Source: Hydractinia symbiolongicarpus (Eukaryota; Cnidaria; Hydrozoa; Anthoathecata; Hydractiniidae). Taken from it: a stretch of 64,000 nucleotides of DNA. The stretch covers positions 20,706,001 through 20,770,000 of the forward strand of contig NC_079883.1 in the NCBI RefSeq assembly GCF_029227915.1, given 5' to 3'. The translations under genes and the position numbers were made by a program. Below are positions 36,601 through 46,295 of this stretch, one piece after another (within the stretch, counting starts at the first letter, position 1; every line of letters starts with the position of its first letter). Below the pieces are notes generated by a model, which saw only the letters and a list, made by a program, of their open reading frames with translations, ran no database searches and had not been told where the DNA came from.

Positions 36601-39600
36601 TAATTGATGTCACCAGGCAATATTTAATACACAAACACTACCATTTGAAGGAGAAGTAACGGTTGACAACAACTTCTGCTCAAAATGTTTATTATAAAGT
36701 GAATATAAACTGTGTTAATTTTTTTATATTGTGAGTTTTGGTTCTCAAGATATTTAAGGTCAAAGTAGTACTACAGTTGCTGCCATGATAGTGTCTATGA
36801 GGCCTTTCTGCTTGGTAAATTACTAACTTGTGTGACATAATTCTGCGAGGATGTCAACAAATGCATTCTAAATGAACAAAGTGAGGGAACGCTAAACAGA
36901 ATAAACTGTGTCTTATGATTGTGTAAAAGTAATTTTATTTATCATGTTTTGAAACAAATATCTTTCGCAGAATAAAATAATGTTTCACTGTCATAAATGA
37001 AATTTTGGACACAAGTTTATTAGTTAAAAAATGTATCATTTCATCATCATCATTCTCGGCTTAACGTCCGTTTTCCATGCTAGCATGGGTTGGACAGAGT
37101 ATATTAATGACCCTCTTCCAATCTGACCTAGACTGTGTTAGATCTAAACTCAACTTCCTCTGTATTAAGTCTGTCCTTATAACCTCCTGCCAAGTCTTTC
37201 TCAGTCTGCCTCTGGGCTTTGCCCCAGGAACTATTAAGTCTCTACACTTTCTTACCAAATTATCCTCCTCCATTCATTCCAAGTGCCCCAGCCAATACAA
37301 TCTTCATATGTGGATAACATCTTTAATTCTAAGGATAATTAGCCTGCTTCTTAACTCATCTGAACTTTCTGTCTCTCAGACTGGCGTTACACATCCACCT
37401 AACCATTCTCATATCATTCCTTTCTGAACGGTCAAGATCTTCCTGCTTCACTGCCCATGTCTCACTACCGTACAACATAACACTTCTTACACAGGCCTCA
37501 TACAACCACCTTTTAACTCAATTGACAAGACTCTGCTAGTCAACAACTCTCTGAACTTTTCCCAAGCAGAACCTATCCTGCAAGTAACACTTCTTTCAAC
37601 ACCCTCTTCACTGTCCAATATATCACCAAGTAACAGAAGTTCTCAACTATCTCTAACGAGCCACTGTTGTACATCATTGAAGCTGGAAATACTTCATTCT
37701 CTATAATTTCACCTTTGCAACGCTTGCATACAAACTGAATGTCAGCTCTTAACCTTCCAACAATACTACTGCACTTCTTATGTACCCAATGCTTGCAAGT
37801 CTGACAAAAAAAGTTACTACCAACCCATTTCCTGCAAACTCCACAAGGCCACTTTCTAACTACCAGGTCACACTTGGCTGCAATGCTACTAATCATGACT
37901 TCAGACTTTGCTGTGTTCACCCTTATCCCTTTCTCTTCTAGTCCTTTCTTCCACTTCTCAAACTTTTCAACTAATTCTTCCATCGACTCTGCTATGAGAA
38001 CCAAATCATCTGCATACAACAACTCCCATGGACAACCTGTTCTGAACTCCATCGACAGCACTTCTAAGACTAGAACAAACAACAAAGGACAAGTACAGAA
38101 CCCTGATATACACCAATATTTACACTAAATTCATCACTAAGGGAATCGTTAATCCTGACACGACTTCTAGCATTGCTGTTCATAGACTGTACCATCATAA
38201 CTAGCCACTTATCCACACCTAATTTTCTCATAGCCCACCAAATAACTTTACGTGGCACTCTATCAAAAGCTTTCTCTAAATCTACAAAGGCAAAATAGAG
38301 ATTCTTTCTCTTTTCCAAATACTTTTCCTGAAGCTGTCTGAGTAAAAATATTGCATCTGTAGTGCTACGCCCTGGAACAAAACCAAATTGTAACTTATCA
38401 ATCACTCTTTCAATAACTTTAATTACTTGATCAACCAATTTTAAACCTCTATAGTTACCCCTTTCTAATGCATCACCCTTGCCCTTGAAACAATTCACTA
38501 TTACACTCAACTGCCACTCACTCGGAATAGCACCATCCTTTATAATCTGATTAGCAAGACTTGTAATAAGCTCAGCTCCAACATATCCAGATGCTTTTAC
38601 CATCTCTGCAACAATACCTGATACTCCTGCAGCCTTGCCAATCTTCAATTTCCTAATAGCCTCCACTACCCATTCTTGATCTGCATAGCTGGCCCTTCTA
38701 CAACATCATCATCAGACAAATTATCCTCATCTCAACCAAACTCAGTGTTAAGCAACCTCTGATAATAAATCTTCCAAGTTACCCTTTTTTCCTCCTCTGT
38801 GCTAGCCAAAACACCATCATTACGTATACACTTCTCACCTACAACATCTTGATTAGTCTTCTTCATTTGCTTTGCTATCCTGAGTACCTCATTGCGCTAG
38901 TCTTCCCTTCTTAACACATCTGCAAATCTGTTTCTCTCTGCTTCTGATTTTGCCTTATACACTGCTGTACGAGCACGACACTTAGCTTCTAAGTAAATAT
39001 TTTTACTACCACCTGACTTCCGCTCTTTCCAAAGTTTCCTCTTTTTCTTTATACACTGGTCAATCTCATTATTCCACCACCAGGTTGGTCTATGTTTAGC
39101 TGGTCCTTTCGTCCACCCACAGGTATCATCAGAAGCTTCTAGAAGACAATTCTTTAAAGTAGTCCAAGTACTTTCAACATTGTCACCATCACATTGACCA
39201 TTGCGGGCTAACTGCTGAAGTTTTGCAATAAATTGTCTTGCTACAATCTCTTCCTTCAGCTTCCAGACTTTACGGTGGGGCCTGTACTTTCCTTTGGCTT
39301 CTTTAACACTCTTTAAGATAATATCACAAACCAGCAACCTATGCTGGGAAACACACTCTTCCCACGGTCCTTTACCACTTTCTTGTCTGACTTTTTAACC
39401 AGGAAGTAATCTATTTGTGTCTCACAACCACCTGACTCATATGTTATCAGCCTACTCTGTCTCTTACTGAATGATGTGTTGTGAACCACCATGCCCGTTG
39501 CCATTCCAAACTCAAGCAATTTCTCCCCTTCCTTATTTCTGCTCCCAAATTCATAGCCTTCATGCACACCTCTATAACCTTCGGATAACTTCCCAACATG

Positions 39601-41063
39601 ACCATTGTGACCAATCCTATTACCGATCAAAAACTTTATCACTATAATACGACTATTAACACGCATAACATCTATTACTTTTTCTACCCACTTCTCTGCA
39701 ACGAATATACCAACTTCTTCATATCCATCACTATTACCAATCCAAAAAACTTATACCTTGCCCTCCTTATACCTTCCACAAATCTTACTGAAGCTCCTCA
39801 CCAGCTGACTTCCTGAACACAACACATATCAACAGAACTACGTTGTAACATTTCAACTACTTCACCTGTTCTACCTCTCAGAGTACCAACATTTACACTA
39901 GCCATCCTCAACCTAGTGTTATCTACCTTGTGATGTGATAGCTGGATAACGGTTTGACGATGCTCATACCTGCCATCTGTTCTACCGTCTGTTTGTATTA
40001 CCGATTATATGAATTAATAAGGAAATTATTGTTGGTGCTATAATCTGCTAGTTTTGAAAACAATAGTTCAATGATTATGCTTAATGAAGTACACTGGAAG
40101 TAATTTTGTGAAAGCAAAGCAAAACAAAAACAGTCTAAAAATTTTTATTTATTGTTTAACACTGTTTTTAAATTCTGTCAAAATACTTAAAACTATTTTT
40201 TCTATGAGGATGTTTTTCTGCTAGAATTTAACTGGTTTCTTTATTACTCAAACCTTGCGAAAAATTTAAATAACTCTGAGAAGACAAAGAAGTGACTGAA
40301 TCCGCATCCATTGTTGTGTGATGTCACAAATCAACAAAATATGTACAAAACAAATTGGCTTTTGTTTGATAATGGCGGCAACTGTTAATGTTATTATGAC
40401 TTTTTAGGAACAAAATTTGGACATAATAAAATGCAAAAATTTAAAAAAACCTTCTGGCATGTTGTTTTCATGATACGTAAGAATGTTTTGAAAACAATAT
40501 GTAGGTTTTTCTATTTGTTCTTCGTTAAAGCAGTCGCATCACTATTTTTTAAGCACTTGCTAATGGCTTTTAGTTATTATACAAGAATTATGTTCACTTT
40601 TTTTCTTCTTGCCTGAGTCACTGTCTTTAATAGTTTGACTGTAAGCACTGTTTTATTCTTCACAAGAAAAAAAATCATTAAAACAAATCATTCAAAAAAC
40701 CCTGAATTACACAGCTGGTCAGATGCAAATATTGAATTGTTTTATTTTAACTATGGATATCAATTGTTAGAATCTAATAGAATCTATAATAGCTTCAGGC
40801 AGAGATGCAGAATACATACCAATAACTTCATCAAAGATTTTGTAGAAGCCTGGTGTGTAGGTGATATTCCTGGAAACGATCACTTGTTTTTCTTTATCCC
40901 AAACCCACATGCTTTGGCTACATGGTTCAGGAGATCCAATATATGAGTCTGGGCGGTGTATAATATGTTCTAATTGTGTTTTTTTCTGATAAATTCTTTC
41001 AACAGAAAGCCTTTTGTTATTTTTTTTTGGCTTGGTTACTTCATCGAGTGGAGTGGTATTCAT
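21433..41063 (-). CDS. TOP2: DNA topoisomerase II, complete gene, 22 coding exons
   Basis: The enzyme cuts both DNA strands, passes another duplex through the gap using ATP and reseals it, in the nucleus. Joining the 22 exons listed separately gives 4779 coding bases, 1592 residues, close to the usual metazoan size. All junctions are GT/AG and keep frame. Visible parts: GHKL ATPase (residues about 20-250, with E79, N87 and GRNGFGAK near 153-160), transducer with QTK loop (370-372), TOPRIM (EGDSA at 455-459, PLRGK from 479, DQDVD at 535-539), winged helix with PRY (catalytic tyrosine 799), the GADGIGTG intercalating isoleucine near 850, then a lysine-, serine- and aspartate-rich tail from about 1145 that ends in an acidic run and FCL. 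The start is the first ATG before the conserved RLSVERIYQKK block. Intron 1 holds a LINE; introns 9 and 14 hold mini-elements. Identification is firm; whether it corresponds to the alpha or beta paralogue cannot be said. Confidence 0.97.
21738..21857 (-). CDS. TOP2: TOP2 coding exon 21
   Basis: Residues 1484-1523, SVSDDDSDEDVKVTKPKAKK. Borders TTTTAG and GTATGA, phase 0 at both ends. Confidence 0.89.
21947..22411 (-). CDS. TOP2: TOP2 coding exon 20
   Basis: Residues 1329-1483, alternating acidic (DEDESKHDEDDDGEDD) and basic (KGKGKGKAAAAKTKK) stretches; the longest tail exon. Confidence 0.9.
22573..22742 (-). CDS. TOP2: TOP2 coding exon 19
   Basis: Residues 1272-1328. KKKQSTLSFDKPKKKK resembles the KQTTLAF-type motif seen in other TOP2 tails; followed by LSDSEDEIEAFSDDD. 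Confidence 0.9.
22857..23154 (-). CDS. TOP2: TOP2 coding exon 18
   Basis: Residues 1173-1271 plus one base. Start of the poorly conserved, lysine- and serine-rich tail (KSARGKTSKPKK), with candidate nuclear localisation signals. Confidence 0.9.
23350..23433 (-). CDS. TOP2: TOP2 coding exon 17
   Basis: Residues 1145-1172, LEMLRQKTPSDLWMDDLNVF: end of the conserved core. 84 bases, in phase. Confidence 0.93.
23670..23923 (-). CDS. TOP2: TOP2 coding exon 16
   Basis: Residues 1060-1144. ENRSKRDVVTTLVERGFRSDPVKAW, then a variable acidic loop and DFAYLLSMAIMSLSKEKKEEL, the C-gate. Confidence 0.94.
25789..25840. repeat. 26-bp direct duplication in TOP2 intron 15
   Basis: GATATAGTGTTTTCCCCCAT plus TTCTCA occurs twice, back to back and identical. 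Confidence 0.9.
25890..26085 (-). CDS. TOP2: TOP2 coding exon 15
   Basis: Residues 995-1059 plus one base. LFDEYGCLKKYDSPIDIL through KLENQARFILEKIDGKVVI, the long coiled-coil region leading to the C-gate. Confidence 0.94.
26999..27332. mobile_element. Tc1-type mini-element in TOP2 intron 14
   Basis: Inverted termini CAATCCTGGCCAAAATTG are flanked by TA at both ends (26997-26998 and 27333-27334), as expected for Tc1/mariner target sites. An inner inverted pair, CATTTCAATGTTGAAG and its mirror, and a C10 run lie within. No transposase. Confidence 0.75.
27437..27572 (-). CDS. TOP2: TOP2 coding exon 14
   Basis: Residues 949-994, DYKEYHTDTTVKFVV to LHTTSM. The TTTTAG acceptor and phase are consistent with exon 13. 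Confidence 0.94.
27922..28121 (-). CDS. TOP2: TOP2 coding exon 13
   Basis: Residues 883-948 plus two bases: IPSYKNFLGEI and ITELPIKTWTQSYKEQV, tower domain. Confidence 0.93.
28357..28737 (-). CDS. TOP2: TOP2 coding exon 12 (catalytic tyrosine)
   Basis: Residues 756-882. GGKDSASPRY places the DNA-linking tyrosine at residue 799 (bases 28606-28608). GADGIGTG carries the isoleucine that intercalates and bends DNA. Confidence 0.97.
28849..28970 (-). CDS. TOP2: TOP2 coding exon 11
   Basis: Residues 715-755: LKPGQRKVLYTC through AYHHGE, the first part of the winged-helix domain. No long open frame; found by borders and conserved residues. Confidence 0.94.
29056..29263 (-). CDS. TOP2: TOP2 coding exon 10
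   Basis: Residues 646-714 plus one base. Begins AFSKKCINDRK; ends in FSNYDNERSIPSLVDG, completed by the next exon. Confidence 0.95.
29564..30388. mobile_element. 825-bp mini-element in TOP2 intron 9
   Basis: Ends carry TTGGTTTCCA and AGCGCTAA in inverted orientation, and TTATGTT is repeated on both flanks (29557-29563 and 30389-30395). Internal short repeats of GCGGTAA and GCAGTAAC. The small frame at 29804-30070 has no recognised feature. Confidence 0.65.
30455..30670 (-). CDS. TOP2: TOP2 coding exon 9
   Basis: Residues 574-645, with FEEWKSNTPNFKSW and YYKGLGTSTSKEGKEYF, conserved in the DNA-binding core. Confidence 0.95.
31099..31126. repeat. (AAAT)n microsatellite in TOP2 intron 8
   Basis: Seven units of AAAT/AATA. 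Confidence 0.9.
31193..31429 (-). CDS. TOP2: TOP2 coding exon 8
   Basis: Residues 495-573. Carries the second TOPRIM acidic cluster, DQDVDGSHIKG (535-545). Confidence 0.96.
31796..32092 (-). CDS. TOP2: TOP2 coding exon 7
   Basis: Residues 396-494. Carries the first TOPRIM metal-binding motif (EGDSAKAL, E455) and VFPLRGKLLNVR. Confidence 0.96.
32178..32420 (-). CDS. TOP2: TOP2 coding exon 6
   Basis: Residues 315-395. Begins GGTHINYLLDQ and includes NPTFDSQTKENMTL, whose QTK motif reaches into the ATPase site. Confidence 0.95.
32696..32878 (-). CDS. TOP2: TOP2 coding exon 5
   Basis: Residues 254-314, with YVELYLKG and the strongly conserved GFQQASFVNSIATTK stretch. Confidence 0.95.
33157..33369 (-). 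CDS. TOP2: TOP2 coding exon 4
   Basis: Residues 183-253, from TWTKNM through FTCITFSPDLEKF to LNGEKIK; start of the transducer. In-phase GT/AG borders. Confidence 0.94.
34042..34279 (-). CDS. TOP2: TOP2 coding exon 3
   Basis: Residues 103-182. Includes WNNGKGIP, LIFGHLLTSSNYDD and the ATP-binding GRNGFGAKLCN loop. Acceptor GTTTCAG, donor GTTTGA. Confidence 0.95.
35533..35760 (-). other. Protein-like open frame in TOP2 intron 2, not recognised
   Basis: The frame reads TPDLVKRTTRHESLLPGPFV, then FTRNPAMQFLNNAKLNADGA and ends KDNLSWI-stop. Composition looks like real protein, with no transposon motif I know. It could be a gene fragment carried by a repeat. No splice sites consistent with TOP2. 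Confidence 0.3.
36091..36154 (-). CDS. TOP2: TOP2 coding exon 2
   Basis: 64 bases coding for VNAADNKQRD and onward, the ATPase N-box. It is too short to show up as an ORF, but acceptor TTTTAG, donor GTAAGT and both phases fit the neighbours exactly. Confidence 0.93.
37573..38085 (-). pseudogene. LINE RT C-terminal part with PHD-like finger
   Basis: Open frame from FVLVLEVL through LLYADDLVLIAESMEEL (RT active site, both aspartates kept) and VNTAKSEVMIS, then PCGVCRKWVGSNFFCQTCK, HWVHKKC and CKRC: a C4-H-C3 pattern like a PHD finger. A single-base loss near 38085 puts it out of frame with the upstream RT part. Confidence 0.85.
38070..38666 (-). pseudogene. LINE reverse transcriptase, N-terminal part
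   Basis: AIRKLKIGKAAGVSGIVAEM, then SEWQLSVIVNCFKGKGD, NYRGLKLVDQVIKV, FGFVPGRSTTDAIF, AFVDLEKAFDRVPR and IGVYQGSV: the ordered RT blocks of non-LTR elements. The frame is lost just after YQGSVL. Confidence 0.9.
40001..40819. other. Rest of TOP2 intron 1
   Basis: AT-rich intron sequence with no feature seen. Confidence 0.5.
40820..41063 (-). CDS. TOP2: TOP2 coding exon 1
   Basis: Residues 1-81 plus one base. It holds the start codon, the conserved RLSVERIYQKKTQLEHI block and the FDEVI segment with the ATPase general-base glutamate (E79). Donor GTATGT. A possible acceptor (TTTTTTTAAG) lies 9 bases before the ATG. Confidence 0.95.
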
Positions 41064-41071
41064 GTCGATTT

Positions 41072-42000
41072 CCTTAAAAAAAGAATAGACGAAAAGAATA
41101 AAGTTTGTAGTGTATTAATACAATTTGCAAAAAAAAAACAAAAAAAACAAACAAAACAAAAACAAAACAAAACAAAAAAAAAATGGATCAATCACATGCA
41201 TGATTTATTCCTTCTCACAGTTTCAAAAAATTGTTCAAACATGCGAAATGATGGTCAGTAGGGTGTAATAACTGTTGGTATCTGTTTAACTGTTTGTAAA
41301 TATTGGCATGTCATCATCTAATGCATAGCACGAAATGCTGATCAAGAAAATGTATATATCCTATATATAAGTGCTTTTGATAAACAGTTTAAGAGATGGT
41401 TTTTGATGACATAATCAACCTGTCTGTTTTAAAATGTGTGGTTTAACAAAATTGGTTCCACTTTGGTCAAAGGTGGTCCCTAGTTACCTATGCATAAGAT
41501 GACGTTAGTTATTTTCACCTTTTCACAAAACAAAAGTAGTGGTTTTTTTGCACATGCGAAAAGCATTTCTGTAGATGGAAATTATAAACAACATACCACA
41601 GTAATCAAAGAAATCCATCCAAAAAAAATATTCACTATAATTAGTAAAATTTTTTAAAAAGAATTAGAAGAATATAGTTTAAAATTAATTCCAGTTCCTC
41701 TTGGATCATATGCCACCCAAAAATCCTTATCATCATTAACAGTTATTTTACTCTGTGTGAGTGCTACTTTTTTCACATACACAAAAATGTGCACATACCC
41801 GTTGTTTTCAAAATGAAAGTTGTCTATAAAACAACGAGTAAGCAAATTAAACTGGTTGGTCTTTGCTGAATGATCCCATCTATTTTCTTCATCTCTAGCT
41901 AGCTAGCATTTACCGACAAATTATGTGAATGTCTTATTCCTTATTCTTAGGTGATTTCACCTTTCTCTGTAACTTTTCTCTTTTCACTGACAATGGCTGG
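41072..42000. other. Upstream of TOP2
   Basis: Holds a low-complexity A/CAAA tract at 41128-41184 and no clear promoter motif. A minus-strand frame at 41654-41845 is not recognised. Confidence 0.4.
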
Positions 42001-45000
42001 CTATGACATGATATCCTGAGCCTCACGTTCTTGATGTACCATATTACCATTTTCACCGACAGTGAAACTTGTACTAAGTCTATGCAAGGGGAGATCCAAA
42101 AGTCTTATTTCAAGTAAGGCATTCTGAAAACTAAACCATGATAGGACACTTTGATGTCTAATGGATTTTAAACCAAATGCACAAGTACGAACATCAAGCA
42201 AATTTATAAGGCCAAGGCTGTTAGCACGAGTATTATGAGAGTGAGAGAAGTTAATTGAATCAGAGAAACAGGTAGATGTTGTGAAATAAATTATAAATAA
42301 ATAATAAATTTTGTAGTTTTACAGTAGCTGGAATTTAAGGATGCCTAATCTTTAAATACTGGTTTGCACTTGTTCCATGGTTGGCGAAGTTCATAAGATG
42401 TAATGCAGAATTTTAAAGGACAGTGATTCAGTTCACATGCAAACTTATGGACTAATACCAGACTTGGGGGAAATAATTTAGATTTGAATGGAAAAGAGCA
42501 TTAAAAACTGACAGAAGAACATCTATCAGCACATTATGTCTTATTTTTGCAATGATTCCATTAACCTTTTTCAGTTTGGTTGCAACTGAATTAATCTGGG
42601 ATCTCAAGCAGTACACCAAGATATTTTATAGTTTCACTAGGAAAAACCTTTTGACCACCAATAGAAAGCTTAACTTCACAGTTAATAGCTTTAGAAAGAT
42701 GTCTAAAGAGTATATGTTCCGTTTTACTAGCATTTACTAGATATTTTGTTAGCACTGAGCCAGCGCCAGAGGAATCTAAGATCAACATTGATTTTTTTGA
42801 AAAGGAATTTCAATGAAGGATTAAAATGCAGCAAACTTGTATTGTCAGCAAAGTGATGAACTAGGCAGTCCTTAAAATTAGAATTTTTTACATTGGCAAT
42901 AAAACTGCCAATGTGAGATACATTTCAACTGATTTGCGTCGGCAATATTTTTTTGTAGTCAAATTTTTCAGCTTGCAATAACTTTCGTCATTCCCTTTTT
43001 TATTAGGGCTAGACCTCTCATAAATTTGATGCATTGATCTCCTAAGACGATGATAAATGGGAATGGAGTACAAGTGACATACCTTCCAGATGGTGAACTT
43101 TGTTAAGTTAATAATTCACTGCCAACTGGCTTTTTATGTCTCAAGATGAACTCCTTAGGTTAAGGCATCATTAGGTTGTATATTGCAGAAGTCGCCAGTG
43201 ACATGCTTTAAAAGTGCTTGTCACCGGCACAGTTTAACATGAAGCAAAACTGTACAAGAGACCCAATTGACAAGAGTCTTCGCAGAACATCTCTTCTTAC
43301 AAACTTATTGCCTGCCGTGTCATGTGGGAGAAAGAACTTCTGGACTTTTTTTTAATACGATATACAATTTTTTCGATTATTATTAAAAATTAAATGACAC
43401 CACAGTATTTCTGCAGCCTGAATGATTTTAGTTAGTGATAATGGCCTAACTTACTGAAAATCGAATGTAATTATTTTGTAGTCACAAGGAGTGAGAGTAG
43501 TTTAAACAAAACCAAAATTATTGTTATTTAAAAATTTCACAACAAAATTACGTCAGCATTTTTTTGCCAACGCAACTACGGTATCTTCATTTTTACGTAG
43601 TCAATTACGGCGAATGATGACACTAATTTTAAGGGCTGCTAAGGAAAATTTTATTGCTTCATGTAAGTCATTATTATAGAGCAGGAAAAAAAGTGGGCCA
43701 AGTACAGAGTCTTGAGGAACACCATGCTTCATAAATACCTTATTTGAGAAAATACCTTTAATGGAGACAAACTGATCACAGTTAGAAAGATAGGATTTTA
43801 ATAAATTAAGGACATTACCTTTAACGCCATAATGAAACAGTTTTTTCAATAAGATTTTATGGTGAACAGTATCAAAAGCTTTTTGGAGATGTACAAAAAT
43901 TCCACAAAAATAGTTACCTTTGTCTAGGTTGTCTGCAATTTTTTTAAATCATGTTAAATAAGGTTTGTGAAGTGGAATGAATTTTTCTGGCACCAAAATG
44001 TTGTGAGTATAGGACCTTGTTTTTGTTAAGGAGCTTAAAGTCTATCATGAATCAGTTTCTCAAAAAGTTTGTCAATATTTGATAACAATGAGATTGGTCT
44101 ATAGTTTGTGCAGTCAAGTTTTAGATTCTTTCTTTTAAATAGGGATGACTTTAGTAACTTGAGTAAGTTGAGTTGGAAAAACACCTAAGGTAAATGAGAG
44201 ATTAATAATTTTAGATAAGGGACAAGCAATTTCATTTTTAATAAGACTCCAAATATTATAAGGAATACTTGATGGACCACTGGAGTTTTTAGAGTTTATA
44301 GTAGATAAATATTTCAACATCGCCTCTGGAGTGGTGGGTGACAGGAACATTGAGTTGGGTACACTGTTTATTAGAAACTGATTAAAGTTTTTAGGTGTGT
44401 GTGGAATTTTCTTGCGAAGGTTTGTTGCCACAGAAGAAAAAAAGTTGTTGCAAGTATTGGCTACAGTTAGGGGATCTGTGCTTATAGATTTATTAATGTT
44501 TAGTGAGATTAAATTAGATTCATTGTGACTACTAGAAGTGATTAAGGACCTTATACCTTTCCAAATGTTACCAATATTCCGGATGTTTCTTTGAAATAAT
44601 TAGAATAGTAATTCTTCTTACTGGTTCGACACGAAGATCGAAGATACAATCCTATGACGATAACTTTTATGTCATTCTTGGATGTTACCCATAATGATAG
44701 AGTATTTTGCACACAAAAAAGATTTATAAGCAGATTTTCATGGATTTTAGAATACCTTTGGTCACCCAAGGATTTTGTGGTTTAGTTTTTGATTTTGTTG
44801 ATATAGTTTTATATGGAACATGGATATCCAAAATGTCCTCAATGGCTTTGAAGAAATTATTAAAAGATGTGTTTACATCTTTATCACCTGGACAAAGTAC
44901 ATTTTCTCAATTTAATGCAGAGACATCATTTAAGAAATTGGTTTCGTTAAATTTAGACCACTTTCAGTTTTTGTGGCTTAGACTTTTCATTTAGTTCCAT

Positions 45001-45850
45001 TGATAATAAGGAACTGAGGCAAGTGGTCAGAGATGCATGTTATAACATTACCAGAAATAGTGTTCAATTCATCAAGGGTAGTGAAAATATTATCTATGAT
45101 AGTTTAACTTGACTCAGTCACTCGAGTAGGCAAGACGATATGAGGAAAAAGTCCAAATGAATTAATAATATCTAAGAAATTTGTTACATGAGTATTAGTA
45201 TTTACTTGCATAATATCAATGTGGAAGTCACCCATTAGTGTTAGAGATTTTATATTATATTAAAACATATTTTTATATTATATTAAAATATTATTGTTGA
45301 AGATCTCAACAGGCATTTTTAGATGTCTGTAGATACAACCTACAACATTTTTTAGGTTTTTGCGAACGACTTCAACAAATTTAGATTCTACTTCAAGTGA
45401 CCTATAGGCAAGCTTATCTAGATTAACAAGAGTGGTATAATTAAGACTGTTGGATACATAAAGTAATGCTCCCCCTTTTTCTCCATCACATGGAGTGTGC
45501 CCAATTGTATAATTTGAAAGTAAAACATTACTTGGGATGAAATTTTGTTTCAGTTATATCAGTGATATCGAAAGCAAATTCAAGGTTTTGGAGAAGAGCT
45601 TAAATCTCATCAAAATGCAGACTTAGAGATGCTATATTCATGCAAAAAAAAGAAGGAGCTTTCATGTTGTCTAACTTTAATAATGTAAATTCGTCTGCAT
45701 CATAGTACCTACAATTGACACCCTTGACACCCATATTTTCTTGTACAGTCTCGTAAAAGTTATTAAGATCATTCAAACAGGACAAAAAAGATTTTGGTTT
45801 AGTATTTTTTGCAGAACTGGAATTTGAAAAGTCAGGAGGAGAGGTATGTT
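42001..45850 (-). mobile_element. Second decayed LINE, different family
   Basis: Minus strand: endonuclease pieces at about 45850-44990 (NIASLSLHFDEI, LMGDFHIDIMQVNTNTHV, PTRVTES, IIDNIFTTLDEL, ISDHLPQFLIIN), then RT pieces: SSGPSSIPYNIWSLI (44135-44431), NYRPISLLS, LQKAFDTVHHK, HGVPQDSVLGPLFFLLYNNDL (43601-43849), HHFADNTSLL near 42870, INCEVKLSIGG and TIKYLGVLL (42591-42788), and a C-terminal HNTRA segment near 42230. Stops and frame changes throughout. GVPQG has become GVPQD and FADD has become FADN. About 730 bases interrupt the RT at 42895-43625. Confidence 0.85.
42895..43625. mobile_element. Insertion within the second LINE
   Basis: RT coding stops after HEAIKFS and resumes at NFKDCLVHHFAD, about 730 bases apart. 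The borders carry inverted CCTTAAAATTAG / CTAATTTTAAGG. No ORF inside; type not recognised. Confidence 0.5.
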
Positions 45851-46295
45851 AGTTGAGTTAAGCTAATTAGGTCATTCTCGCAGGAAATAAATATTTTGTC
45901 TACCCGTCGTTATTTTTCGTTGAAATTTTGATGAGTTAGGCGCAGCATTGGTAAGAATCAAAACAACAAGTAATATGGACGAGAATGTGCGTATTTTTTT
46001 TGCAAAAGTTAAAAATATGATTTCATATCCTAATTAGGCTATCAGCATGGCTTAATTAGGTTACATAACCTAATTTGGCTGTTTTCCCTGACTGCCAGCA
46101 CAAATGCTAACCTTGTTTACTGGCATGTTTATAAAGTTTTTTTTAGTTATAGCTTATAGACAACTTGCATCATGACGCATGTTGTTTATAATACCCAGAC
46201 CTCTTACGCAAATTGTCTGGAAAATAATACAGGCGGTGAGCCATGGACCAGTCCATTCTAAACTTTATTTTTAAGTAGAGGCATCTTTTGATCTT
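45176..46295. repeat. 1120-bp tandem duplication, copy 1
   Basis: Identical to 46296-47415 apart from one base seen (C at 45918, T at 47038). It covers the LINE endonuclease region and about 445 bases beyond it. The junctions share GAAA. Confidence 0.95.

Larger units (their letters stand above)
37042..40000 (-). mobile_element. Decayed non-LTR retrotransposon (LINE) in TOP2 intron 1
   Basis: Read on the minus strand: endonuclease start (SVNVGTLRGRTGEVVEML, VDMCCVQEVSW) near 39900-39810; endonuclease end (CETQIDYFLVKK) at 39313-39666; linker at 38897-39337; reverse transcriptase (GFVPGRSTTDAIF, AFDRVPRKVIWW) at 38070-38666; YADDLVLI and a cysteine/histidine finger at 37573-38085; then a C-terminal SETW segment and a tail of ATG repeats at 37042-37053. 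Frames shift between these pieces. The part of the endonuclease between GNRI and GHVGK is missing, perhaps 40-50 residues. Same orientation as TOP2. I do not assign a named clade. Confidence 0.88.
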
